From positions 1-64,000 of the forward strand of contig NZ_QJRC01000100.1 of NCBI RefSeq assembly GCF_013393325.1: 64,000 nucleotides of DNA, written 5' to 3'. This stretch comes from Pseudomonas hunanensis. GTDB taxonomy: Bacteria; Pseudomonadota; Gammaproteobacteria; Pseudomonadales; Pseudomonadaceae. Shown here piece after piece: positions 1-7,544 of this stretch (position 1 is its first letter; each line of letters opens with the position of its first letter). Position numbers and translations under genes: made by a program. The notes below the pieces were generated by a model. It did no database searches, was not told the origin of the DNA, and saw only the letters and a list, made by a program, of their open reading frames with translations.

Positions 1-1090
1 CGTAGGCTTCGCACACTTCCTTAGGCACTGGCAGCTTGGCCAGGTCTTTCAGGGCGATAGCAGCGGCGATCTTCATTTCTTCGTTGATGCGCTTGGCGCG
101 AACGTCCAGGGCACCACGGAAGATGAACGGGAAGCCCAGTACGTTGTTGACCTGGTTCGGGTAGTCGGAACGACCGGTAGCCATGATCACGTCGCTGCGA
201 GTGGCGTGCGCCAGCTCTGGCGAGATTTCCGGGTCCGGGTTCGAGCAGGCGAACACGATCGGGTTGGCCGCCATCGACTTCAGGCCTTCCGGGCTCAGCA
301 GGTTCGGGCCGGACAGGCCTACGAACACGTCGGCACCGTCAAGGGCGTCAGCCAGGGTGCGCTTGTCGGTAGCGTGGGCGAACTGCGCCTTGTACTGGTT
401 CAGGTCGTCACGGCCAGCGTGGATCACGCCGCTGCGGTCGACCATGAGGATATTGCTAGCGCCCGCGCCCATGCTTATAAGCAGCTTCATGCAAGAGATG
501 GCTGCAGCGCCAGCCCCCAGGCAGACGATCTTGGCGTCCTCCAGCTTCTTGCCGGCGATTTCCAGGGCGTTGATCATGCCGGCCGCGGTAACGATGGCGG
601 TACCGTGCTGGTCATCGTGGAACACCGGGATGTCGCACTGCTCGATCAAGGTGCGCTCGATTTCGAAGCACTCAGGGGCCTTGATGTCTTCAAGGTTGAT
701 GCCACCGAAGGTGATCGAAATGCGGCGAACGGTGTCGATGAACGCTTGTGGGCTTTCCGATTCGACCTCGATGTCGAACACGTCGATACCGGCGAATCGC
801 TTGAACAGAACACCCTTGCCTTCCATCACCGGCTTGGAGGCCAGCGGGCCGAGATCACCCAGTCCAAGGATGGCGGTGCCATCGGATATCACCGCGACCA
901 GATTGCCCTTGCCGGTGTACCTGTAGGCCAACTCAGCATCACGAGCAATTTCACGTACTGGCTCTGCAACACCTGGGCTGTAGGCCAAAGATAGGTCCCG
1001 GGCGGTGGCGGTAGGCTTCGAAAGCTCTACGCTGAGTTTTCCTGGTCGTGGCTGGGCGTGGTATTCGAGAGCGTCGTTTTTGAGACTCAT
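1..1090 (-). CDS. maeB: NADP-type malic enzyme, 3' end cut by window edge
   Basis: Oxidative decarboxylation of malate to pyruvate, in the cytoplasm. Reading the minus strand from the ATG at 1090 gives MSLKNDALEYHAQPRPGKLS, then the malic-enzyme N-terminal signatures SLAYSPGVAEP and YTGKGNLVAVISDGTAILGLG, the metal/substrate segment FHDDQHGTAIV, and a Rossmann motif (LGAGAAAISCMKLL) at about residues 190-205. About 363 codons are present. The family's short form (no phosphotransacetylase tail) is about 420 residues, so roughly the last 60 are missing only because the window ends. The 134 bp between this start and the next gene must hold its promoter; no strong motif was recognised there. Confidence 0.93.
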   Translation of the reverse strand, partial: MSLKNDALEYHAQPRPGKLSVELSKPTATARDLSLAYSPGVAEPVREIARDAELAYRYTGKGNLVAVISDGTAILGLGDLGPLASKPVMEGKGVLFKRFAGIDVFDIEVESESPQAFIDTVRRISITFGGINLEDIKAPECFEIERTLIEQCDIPVFHDDQHGTAIVTAAGMINALEIAGKKLEDAKIVCLGAGAAAISCMKLLISMGAGASNILMVDRSGVIHAGRDDLNQYKAQFAHATDKRTLADALDGADVFVGLSGPNLLSPEGLKSMAANPIVFACSNPDPEISPELAHATRSDVIMATGRSDYPNQVNNVLGFPFIFRGALDVRAKRINEEMKIAAAIALKDLAKLPVPKEVCEAY

Positions 1091-1224
1091 TGCAGCATCC
1101 TAAAAGGGTCTGGCCCCGAGCATTCGGCTGCGCAGACTTGTTTTATTTTTATCAGGAGTTGCCGCGCAAGGACGCTACAGGTGTGCGTGGCACCCGTGTC
1201 ACCCTCACGCGGCAAACGAGGTGC

Positions 1225-1554
1225 TTAGAAGATTCGGTCGCTTTTCGCGTAGTGTTCAACTACGTCGATCAACGCTTGGTGAACAACGCTGTGGTCTTGG
1301 GTGACCAAGGCCGTGTCCAGCTGGTTCATATACTCCAGCAGCTGGCGGTGGTTTCGTCTGGCGAAGTCAGCCTCTAGCGCTTGGTCTTCATAGATGAGCA
1401 CGTATGTGCGGCAGAACCCGGCAATCAAGAACGCTGCACAGGATTGGAATGGCTCATTTTGGATGATGGCTTCGCAATGAGCGTTGGCGTGTTTGAACGA
1501 GTCGGTACCTGGGAGAGCGGCGGCGAATCGTTGCACCATTTCTGAAAAGTTCAT
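1225..1554 (-). CDS. small helical protein of unknown function, last gene of the orotate operon
   Basis: 109 residues, not recognised. The start at 1554 has a good ribosome site (AGGTAAGC directly before ATG), which supports a real gene. The protein looks all-helical, with no signal peptide or membrane segment. Conspicuous residues are HANAHCEAI near position 25, two more Cys near 40-50 (SCAAFLIAGFC) and an acidic-aromatic C-terminal half. It lies 26 bp downstream of the dihydroorotase gene on the same strand, so it is probably cotranscribed with the orotate genes. It could be an accessory or regulatory subunit; nothing in the sequence says which. Confidence 0.7.
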   Translation of the reverse strand: MNFSEMVQRFAAALPGTDSFKHANAHCEAIIQNEPFQSCAAFLIAGFCRTYVLIYEDQALEADFARRNHRQLLEYMNQLDTALVTQDHSVVHQALIDVVEHYAKSDRIF

Positions 1555-1580
1555 GCTTACCTAAACCTCTTGTTGCTGCA

Positions 1581-2942
1581 CTAAGCACGGTCAGCGCGGG
1601 GAGTGAAAGAAAGCCGCTGGCCACGTACCGAACCGTCTACCGCTGTCCCGTCCCACACACGCTCGCCATTTACAAAAGTGGCGACGATGCTCGAAGAAAA
1701 TGCGGTGTCATCGAAAGGCGTCCAGCCGCACTTGGAAAGCACCTGATCATTGGTTACGTAGTGCGGACGCTGAGGGTCAACAAGAACCAGGTCCGCAGCG
1801 TAGCCTTCACGAAGGTAGCCGCGGCGGCTTACGCGGAACAGCTCAGCCGGCGCATGGCTCACGACTTCAACCAGTCGTTCGAGCGTCAGCGCTCCTTGGA
1901 ATACACGCTCCAGAGCGGTTTGAAGTGCATATTGGACAAGCGGAATACCTGATGGCGCTTGGCTGTAGTTGCCTTGCTTCTCTTCAAGCAGGTGCGGCGC
2001 GTGGTCAGTCGCCAATACGTCGAGGCGGCCTTCAGCTAGCGCCCTCACGATGGCATCCCGGTCACGGGCAGTCTTGATGGCCGGGTTGCACTTGATCAAG
2101 AAACCGAGACGGTCATAGTCGTGCTCGGTGAAGTGCAGGAAATGCACACAGGTCTCAGCGGTAATGCGCTTGCTTGCGATTGGCCCTGGTTCAAACAGCT
2201 CAAGCTCTTCTGCGGTGGAGATGTGCAGCACGTGGAGCCGAGTACCGTGCTTGCGCGCCAACTCAATGGCCAGCCGAGTAGATTTGATGCATGCCTCGCG
2301 TGAACGAATCAGCGGGTGCTCTCGGGCTGGAATGTCGTCGCCGAAGCGCGCTTTGGCTTTTTCCAGTTCCGCGTTGATCATCGGGGTATCTTCACAGTGC
2401 GTGATGATCGGCACCGGGGACACACGGAAGATCTCGTTCAACACGTCTGGGTTGTCGACCAGCATGTTACCGGTCGAGGCGCCCATGAATACCTTCAGGC
2501 CGGGTGTGCTGGCCGGGTCGATGTCACGAATTGCGTCCAGGTTGTCGTTGCTTGCCCCCATGTAGAAGGCGTAGTTGACAACACTCGAGCCAGCCGCAAT
2601 ATCGTACTTCGCTTCCAAGGTTGCACGATCCAGCGCGGCTGGCTTGGTGTTCGGCATTTCCATGAAGCTGGTGATACCACCCGCTGCACAGGCGCGAGAC
2701 TCACTGGCGATGTTAGCCTTGTGGGTCAAGCCAGGCTCCCGGAAGTGCACTTGATCATCAATCATTCCCGGTAACAACCACAGCCCAGTAGCGTCGATCA
2801 GTTCCTCTCCGGGCAGCTGTTCTAGGGCTTCGCCGATGGTATCGATGCGACCATTTCGCACTCGAAGATCACCGACCCAACGAAGTCCTTCATTGACCAG
2901 GGTTGCATTACGGATCAGCCAAGCGTTATCTCGAACGGTCAT
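1581..2942 (-). CDS. dihydroorotase, predicted catabolic (dihydroorotate to N-carbamoyl-aspartate)
   Basis: 453-residue amidohydrolase-fold protein. The metal-binding strand near residue 62 reads IDDQVHFREPGLTHK, so Gln stands where most members have the first His of HxH. I recall the same QVH in Bacteroidetes-type dihydroorotases. Other signatures are MPNTKP (about 98), the lysine segment LKVFMGASTG (about 150, candidate carboxylated Lys), THCEDTPM (about 182), VLHIST (about 240) and LATDHAPH (about 311, catalytic Asp). The ATG at 2942 overlaps the stop of the preceding hydrolase gene by 4 nt (ATGA), so translation is probably coupled. In biosynthesis this enzyme closes the ring. Placed between a pyrDB/pyrK pair and a carbamoyl-amino-acid hydrolase, it more likely opens dihydroorotate. 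A hydantoinase-like activity is the main alternative. Confidence 0.85.
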   Translation of the reverse strand: MTVRDNAWLIRNATLVNEGLRWVGDLRVRNGRIDTIGEALEQLPGEELIDATGLWLLPGMIDDQVHFREPGLTHKANIASESRACAAGGITSFMEMPNTKPAALDRATLEAKYDIAAGSSVVNYAFYMGASNDNLDAIRDIDPASTPGLKVFMGASTGNMLVDNPDVLNEIFRVSPVPIITHCEDTPMINAELEKAKARFGDDIPAREHPLIRSREACIKSTRLAIELARKHGTRLHVLHISTAEELELFEPGPIASKRITAETCVHFLHFTEHDYDRLGFLIKCNPAIKTARDRDAIVRALAEGRLDVLATDHAPHLLEEKQGNYSQAPSGIPLVQYALQTALERVFQGALTLERLVEVVSHAPAELFRVSRRGYLREGYAADLVLVDPQRPHYVTNDQVLSKCGWTPFDDTAFSSSIVATFVNGERVWDGTAVDGSVRGQRLSFTPRADRA

Positions 2943-4195
2943 GGTTTCAGCTCCAATGTTGAGTGATACAGCACCTCTGTCGCTGCCAGGAAGTCGTCCA
3001 ACCCCATCGCCTCGTGAGGGTTGTGGGACCCATGCTGGTTTCGGATGAAGATCATTGCGCTAGGGATGCCGACGTTTGCGAAAACCGCTGCGTCGTGGCC
3101 AGCACCACTAGGCGTGAGAACGCCTTTCCAACCCTTATCACGGGCTTGTCGAACGAAAACGTCCGTCCAGGGACCATGCATGGCGGCGGGGGCGGTATCG
3201 ATCCGGTTGTCAAACTCGAATCGAACTTGGCGAGACGTCTCGATTGATTTGGCCTCGACCAGCGCAGCCGAGTAAAACGCCTTGAGCGTGTCATGATGCA
3301 GGCTGCGCATTTCGAGGCTGAAGCTGACTTCGCCTGGGATACGCGAGACAGCGTGGTGGGCAGCATTTGTACCCAGGGTACCAACGGTAACCACCAGGTC
3401 GCGCTCCGCCGCGACGTATTCACTCCACAGCTCGTCAATTCGAGCAACGAGCTCACTCACGGCAAATACGGCGTCGTGGCGGTCTTCGCGCGCGACGGCC
3501 CCCGAGTGGCCGTCTTCACCTAGGCAACGGACTTGGTTATGGCGGAAATTTCCGCGAATGCCGGGAACGATGCCCAGAGCTTGCCCCATACGTTCCAACG
3601 ACTCGGCTTGCTCAATGTGGATTTCAAGGTAGCCGGCAAATTGCGAGCGATCGATAAGCCACTCTTGGCGCCGAATTGCCTCAAGGTCTGCGCCCACCGC
3701 CTCCATGGCTTCAGCAAGCGTGCGCTTGCTAAAGCGGTTGGTAAGGCAAAGGTCCTGATCAGTCAGCCCACCAAACAGCGCTCGTGATCCGATGTACGAC
3801 TTGCCGTACCAGGCGCTTTCCTCGCCTCGCAAGCCGATTACACGAATGGGTCGCGCCGTCTCTACTTTTTCCTGGTCCATTCGGCACAGGCAAAGCAGAC
3901 CCGCCACAACGCCGGCCAGCCCATCGTAATTACCACCTTGCGGGACGGAATCAAGGTGCGAGCCATACCACAAAGCAGGCTCACCATTGTCGCTCTTGCG
4001 TTTGAAGATCACGTTGCCAGCGCGGTCAGGCCCCACATCAAGACCATGCGTCAAAGCGAAATCGCTCAGGTAAGCGATGGTGTCGTTTTCGCCCGGGCCG
4101 TAGCTTTCACGAGTGATGCCTTCGTGGGGATCACGAGACAGTGATGCGACATCGTTGAACAGCTTTTCGGCCTGCTCACGCCATTGGGCAGTCAT
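2939..4195 (-). CDS. M20-family N-carbamoyl-amino acid hydrolase, predicted ureidosuccinase
   Basis: 418 residues of the hydantoinase/carbamoylase and allantoate amidohydrolase family. The dinuclear-metal ligands are visible: GSHLDSVPQGGNYDG (His/Asp, about residues 79-93), GEESAW (catalytic and metal Glu, about 129), LEIHIEQ (about 193) and the C-terminal NQHGSHNPHEAM (about 385). The lid domain carries GAGHDA (about 365). It is annotated here as cleaving N-carbamoyl-L-aspartate to aspartate, CO2 and ammonia because it lies between dihydroorotate dehydrogenase and dihydroorotase genes, overlapping each by 4 nt. By sequence alone, allantoate or beta-ureidopropionate hydrolysis cannot be excluded, but no other purine or uracil catabolic gene is nearby. 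Confidence 0.82.
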   Translation of the reverse strand: MTAQWREQAEKLFNDVASLSRDPHEGITRESYGPGENDTIAYLSDFALTHGLDVGPDRAGNVIFKRKSDNGEPALWYGSHLDSVPQGGNYDGLAGVVAGLLCLCRMDQEKVETARPIRVIGLRGEESAWYGKSYIGSRALFGGLTDQDLCLTNRFSKRTLAEAMEAVGADLEAIRRQEWLIDRSQFAGYLEIHIEQAESLERMGQALGIVPGIRGNFRHNQVRCLGEDGHSGAVAREDRHDAVFAVSELVARIDELWSEYVAAERDLVVTVGTLGTNAAHHAVSRIPGEVSFSLEMRSLHHDTLKAFYSAALVEAKSIETSRQVRFEFDNRIDTAPAAMHGPWTDVFVRQARDKGWKGVLTPSGAGHDAAVFANVGIPSAMIFIRNQHGSHNPHEAMGLDDFLAATEVLYHSTLELKP

Positions 4196-5127
4196 GGCAG
4201 GGCTCCGAAGGGTTCTGCAGGCGAGTCATCCAGAGCCCCGATCAGCGAACTAATAGAAGAAACACCTTTACGCTCACAGAAGGCCGCCAACTCACCCACC
4301 ATCGTGTTCATGGTCTTGGGGTGAAGGAAGGTGGCCGTACCCACCTGAACAGCCGATGCGCCGGCATAGATGAACTCCAGAGCATCATCGGCCGTGGAAA
4401 TACCACCGCAACCAATGATTGGGATTTCCAGAGCCTGGGCGCACTGATAGGTCAGACGCACCATCAGCGGTCGAATAGCGGCACCTGAGATACCACCCAT
4501 GAAATTCCCGAGCCTTGCACGACCACGCTCGATGTCGATGGAGAGCCCGAGCAGCGTGTTACCGACCACTACGGCATCAGCACCGGAGTCTTGCGCAGCC
4601 AGGGCAACCGGTACGACTTCACCAGCATTAGGGGTCAGTTTGACCCACAGGGGGAGGGAGGTGGCCTGCCGCATCAGTGCGACAACATTACGTGTACTTT
4701 CGGCCTGCATGCCAAACGACTGGCCGTGGGCTTCCAGGTTGGGGCAGGAAATGTTGGCTTCGATACCCGCCACACCCGGCACGTCACTCAGCCGGGCAGC
4801 CAGCTCGGCGAAGCCTTGAGCCGTTGGCGCCGAGATGCTCACGATCAGCGGTGAATCGAAATTCCGGTAGAAGGGAACGACCTTGTCGATGAACAGATCT
4901 GCACCCTTACTTGGGATACCGATCGCGTTCATCATCCCGTCCGCCAGCTCACAAACGCGTGGCATCGGGTTTCCGGTTCGCTTATCCGAAGTGATGGTCT
5001 TGGTGACCAAGGCGCCAAGTTGGTTGAAATCCAGCAGGTGGATCAGCTCCTCTGCGAAGGTACCCGAGGCTGGCATTACCGGGTTTTTCAGGCGCAGTCC
5101 GCCCACTTGTACGCTGAGATCGATCAT
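4192..5127 (-). CDS. pyrDB: dihydroorotate dehydrogenase class 1B, catalytic subunit
   Basis: FMN barrel enzyme of 311 residues, the usual class 1B length. It has the N-terminal KNPVMPASGTF, TKTITSDKRTGNPMPR, the loop with the class 1 catalytic Cys (NISCPN, about residue 128), the FMN-phosphate region GGISGAAIRP and IIGCGGIS. An upstream GTG at 5130 is in frame, but the ATG at 5127 is better spaced from GGAGG and shares one base with the pyrK stop (TGATG). Its own stop overlaps the next start (ATGA). Pseudomonads normally make UMP with the quinone-linked class 2 PyrD, so an additional NAD-linked class 1B enzyme fits a reductive, catabolic role (orotate to dihydroorotate). Confidence 0.9.
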   Translation of the reverse strand: MIDLSVQVGGLRLKNPVMPASGTFAEELIHLLDFNQLGALVTKTITSDKRTGNPMPRVCELADGMMNAIGIPSKGADLFIDKVVPFYRNFDSPLIVSISAPTAQGFAELAARLSDVPGVAGIEANISCPNLEAHGQSFGMQAESTRNVVALMRQATSLPLWVKLTPNAGEVVPVALAAQDSGADAVVVGNTLLGLSIDIERGRARLGNFMGGISGAAIRPLMVRLTYQCAQALEIPIIGCGGISTADDALEFIYAGASAVQVGTATFLHPKTMNTMVGELAAFCERKGVSSISSLIGALDDSPAEPFGALP

Positions 5128-5957
5128 CACACCACCTCCGCCAGGTCAAATACAGGGCCTTCAAGGCATACCCGCTTACCCACCCTGAGCCCGTCGACTT
5201 CGAATACTTCGACGCAGCACTGGCACATCCCTAGGCCACACACCATTTGCTGCTCAAGTGCCACTTGGCCTACCAGGCCAAGCTCTGCGCTGAGCTTTTT
5301 CAGCAGACGGGTCAGCCGCTTCGAGCCGCAGGTAAAGAGCGCGCTGGTCTTTTCACGAGCGATGATTTGTCTGAGCAGGTGCTCCAGTTGGTCTGGTGCA
5401 CTGCTGCCGTCTTCGTCCAGGACTACCTGTACGTCGGCGCCGAGCGAGGCGAATCGCTCACGCGAAAGCAGGCTTTTTTCGCTGCGGGCACTCAGCACGG
5501 CGGTCAGTCGGATACCCAGCTGATGCGCAGCTTCCGCCAGTGGTGCGAGCGTTGCCAAGCCGACACCGCGAGCCACGATGATCATGTGATCCCAGGAAGA
5601 GTCCAGGTCAAATCCCTTACCCAGTGGGCCCAGAATCTCCAACGTTTGCGCTTCGCGGAGTGTTTCCAGGCCGTAGGTGCCTTTGCCGGTCACCTTGTAC
5701 AAGAATTCGACCTGACCCTTGCTGGGGTCTGCCTTGTAGGTGCTCATTGGCCGGCGGAAGTACGGTTTGTTGTCGCCTTCGTTTGGGCACAGCAGGTTGA
5801 AGAACTGCCCCGGCAGCGACTGGCATGCAGCACCGTCGGCTTGAAGCACTAGGCGCTTGTACTCATCGTTGACCCATTCGTTGGAGATGACGACCGCCAA
5901 CGTGTCGTTAGGGGGGGTGATGGCAGTGGCCTGGCAGCAACCGGAAATCACGTTCAT
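5127..5957 (-). CDS. pyrK: dihydroorotate dehydrogenase electron-transfer subunit (FAD, 2Fe-2S)
   Basis: 276 residues, ferredoxin-reductase fold. The FAD-binding motif is YFRRPMSTY (about residue 66) and the NAD-binding glycine segment is IVARGVGLATLAPLA (about 127-141). The C-terminal [2Fe-2S] cluster motif is CGLGMCQCCVEVF with a fourth Cys in GKRVCLEGPVF. It would pass electrons between NADH and the FMN of PyrDB. It is the first gene of a four-gene, translationally coupled unit. Two copies of the cluster's 18-bp motif lie upstream (5976-5993 and 6091-6108), the nearer only 19 bp from the ATG. The start at 5957 follows GAGG at a slightly long spacing. Confidence 0.9.
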   Translation of the reverse strand: MNVISGCCQATAITPPNDTLAVVISNEWVNDEYKRLVLQADGAACQSLPGQFFNLLCPNEGDNKPYFRRPMSTYKADPSKGQVEFLYKVTGKGTYGLETLREAQTLEILGPLGKGFDLDSSWDHMIIVARGVGLATLAPLAEAAHQLGIRLTAVLSARSEKSLLSRERFASLGADVQVVLDEDGSSAPDQLEHLLRQIIAREKTSALFTCGSKRLTRLLKKLSAELGLVGQVALEQQMVCGLGMCQCCVEVFEVDGLRVGKRVCLEGPVFDLAEVV

Positions 5958-5975
5958 TGTGGGTGGCCTCGCATT

Positions 5976-5993
5976 TGTCTAATTTTTTATACA
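5976..5993 (+). promoter_or_regulatory. cluster operator copy 1 (pyrK proximal)
   Basis: TGTCTAATTTTTTATACA: inverted half-sites TGTCT and ATACA spaced by 8 bp, 19 bp from the pyrK start codon. It matches copies at 6091, 7401, 7499 and 8616. Confidence 0.7.
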
Positions 5994-6011
5994 GCATGGT
6001 CAATAGAAATT

Positions 6012-6033
6012 GCCGCCTCAGTGTTGAGGCGGC
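6012..6033 (-). terminator. hairpin downstream of the MFS gene
   Basis: Perfect 9-bp stem GCCGCCTCA / TGAGGCGGC with loop GTGT. It is followed on the minus strand by a weak AATTTCT tract. It separates the MFS transcript from the pyrK promoter region and may terminate only partially. Confidence 0.5.
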
Positions 6034-6090
6034 GGGTAACTCGGTGTTTCAGGGATTGCGTGAGTTGAATCTACCGCAGTCGATTTATTC

Positions 6091-6108
6091 TGTCTAATTT
6101 TTGATACG
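6091..6108 (+). promoter_or_regulatory. cluster operator copy 2 (pyrK distal)
   Basis: TGTCTAATTTTTGATACG, 16 of 18 positions identical to copy 1 and 115 bp further upstream of pyrK. Confidence 0.7.
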
Positions 6109-6144
6109 AATCAGGCGAGGCAGGCTGATAGCCGGCTTCGATGA

Positions 6145-7383
6145 TTAAGCCGGCTGAGCCTTTTTCAGCTGTTCACTCTGACAGGCAGGAAGCAGAAAGA
6201 CCGTAGCGGCCATCGCCACGACGTAAAGCGACGAGAGCAACATGATCGCGGCAGTGAAGGAGTAATGAAGTGCTACCGCCCCCACAACTAATGGACCGAA
6301 CCCGCCCGCAGCACGGCCAATGTTGAACAGCACGTTCTGGGCCGTGGCGCGTATCTGCGCCGGGTAGAGATCAGAGATCAACGCCCCATAACCGCCGATC
6401 ATACCGTTCACAAAAATCCCCATGATCGCGCCGGCGAACAGCATGACGGTCGGGTTATCAAGGTTGGCATAAGCAATGACCATGATCGCTGCGCCTGCTT
6501 GGTAGAGCAGGAACATCTTCTTGCGGCCAAAGCGATCCGCCAGTTGGCCGAACAGCCAAATCCCGAATGCCATGCCCAGCACAGTGACTGCAGTCCAAGT
6601 ACCAGATGCCATGAGCGAAAAGCCGAATTTCTTGGACAAGTAGCTGGGCATCCAGATCATCAGGCCGTAGTACCCAAAGTTCTGCACAGAAGTCAGGACC
6701 ATCACCCCAACACTGGCCTTGGTGGTCTGCCGGTCTTTGAAAAGGTCAGTGAATCGCCGAGCAAACGGAACAGGATCAGCTGCAGCCTTCACGAACTCAG
6801 CCGGCTCACTCATCGTGTGACGGACAATCAAAGAAACGAAAGCAGGCAGCAAGCCGACCAGGAACATGCCACGCCAGCCGATGTAAGGCAGAAGCAATGG
6901 TGTGAGAAGAGCCGCCGCAAGAACACCGGCTTGCCATCCCATGCCCACATAAGAGGAGGCTCGGTTGCGCCGGTGTGCCGGCCAGGTCTCGGCGATCAGC
7001 GCCATGCCGATACCGAACTCACCACCCAAACCGAAACCGGCGAGGGTCCTGTAGATCAACAGATCCCAATAGCCCTGAGCGATTGCGCAGAGCCCCGTGA
7101 AGATGGAGAAGGTCAGGATGCACAGGGTCAGCATTCGAACCCGGCCATAGCGATCGCTCAATTGGCCAAATATCAGCCCGCCTGCCACAGCTCCCAATAA
7201 CGTCCAAGTCACCAGCGAGCCGGCCTCCGATGATGTCAGCGCAAGGCCGATCGTAATCGCAGGCAGCATAAACCCGAGAATCAGTAAGTCGAAGCCGTCC
7301 ATTGCATAACCCGTCACACTGGCTATCAAAGCCTTGCGCGGTGACGCATCCTTTTTTTGAACCATGTCGGACGAAGCCATCAT
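6145..7383 (-). CDS. MFS carrier, predicted uptake of orotate or a related carboxylate
   Basis: 412-residue, 12-helix major facilitator of the aromatic-acid/organic-acid symporter type. The loop 2-3 signature GQLSDRYGRVRML is at about residues 73-85, and its loop 8-9 repeat GQLADRFGRKKMF at about 285. An N-terminal cytoplasmic stretch (MMASSDMVQKKDASPRKALI) precedes helix 1. The start at 7383 follows GAGGTAAAGC. It sits between the pyrK operon and the Tsx-like channel, both on the same strand, and has its own operator pair at 7401-7418 and 7499-7516. A GC-rich hairpin (6012-6033) separates it from pyrK. The substrate is inferred purely from context; dihydroorotate or carbamoyl-aspartate are alternatives. 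Confidence 0.85.
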   Translation of the reverse strand: MMASSDMVQKKDASPRKALIASVTGYAMDGFDLLILGFMLPAITIGLALTSSEAGSLVTWTLLGAVAGGLIFGQLSDRYGRVRMLTLCILTFSIFTGLCAIAQGYWDLLIYRTLAGFGLGGEFGIGMALIAETWPAHRRNRASSYVGMGWQAGVLAAALLTPLLLPYIGWRGMFLVGLLPAFVSLIVRHTMSEPAEFVKAAADPVPFARRFTDLFKDRQTTKASVGVMVLTSVQNFGYYGLMIWMPSYLSKKFGFSLMASGTWTAVTVLGMAFGIWLFGQLADRFGRKKMFLLYQAGAAIMVIAYANLDNPTVMLFAGAIMGIFVNGMIGGYGALISDLYPAQIRATAQNVLFNIGRAAGGFGPLVVGAVALHYSFTAAIMLLSSLYVVAMAATVFLLPACQSEQLKKAQPA

Positions 7384-7400
7384 GCTTTACCTCTTGTTTT

Positions 7401-7418
7401 TGTATAGTTTTTTAGACG
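7401..7418 (-). promoter_or_regulatory. cluster operator copy 3 (MFS promoter)
   Basis: On the minus strand CGTCTAAAAAACTATACA, same half-sites and spacing as the other copies, 18 bp upstream of the MFS start codon. Confidence 0.7.
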
Positions 7419-7498
7419 ACCTGACAGAGGGACTCGCCAGACCCGCCACCTGCTGGCACCTCAAGGGCTGACCACAGGTTACTGCTAGCGCCGGCTTT

Positions 7499-7516
7499 TG
7501 TCTAAATATTTAGATT
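7499..7516 (+). promoter_or_regulatory. cluster operator copy 4 (MFS distal)
   Basis: TGTCTAAATATTTAGATT, containing the perfect 14-bp palindrome TCTAAATATTTAGA (7501-7514). It lies 98 bp upstream of copy 3. Confidence 0.65.
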
Positions 7517-7544
7517 TCACGAAGAGCCCGAAACAGCGAATGCA

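Noticed and set aside
1581..4195. Reading the hydrolase and amidohydrolase as a uracil (reductive) or allantoin pathway
   Set aside because: Dihydropyrimidine dehydrogenase (PydA/PydX) and allantoinase/ureide partners are missing, whereas PyrK and class 1B PyrDB are translationally coupled to these two genes.
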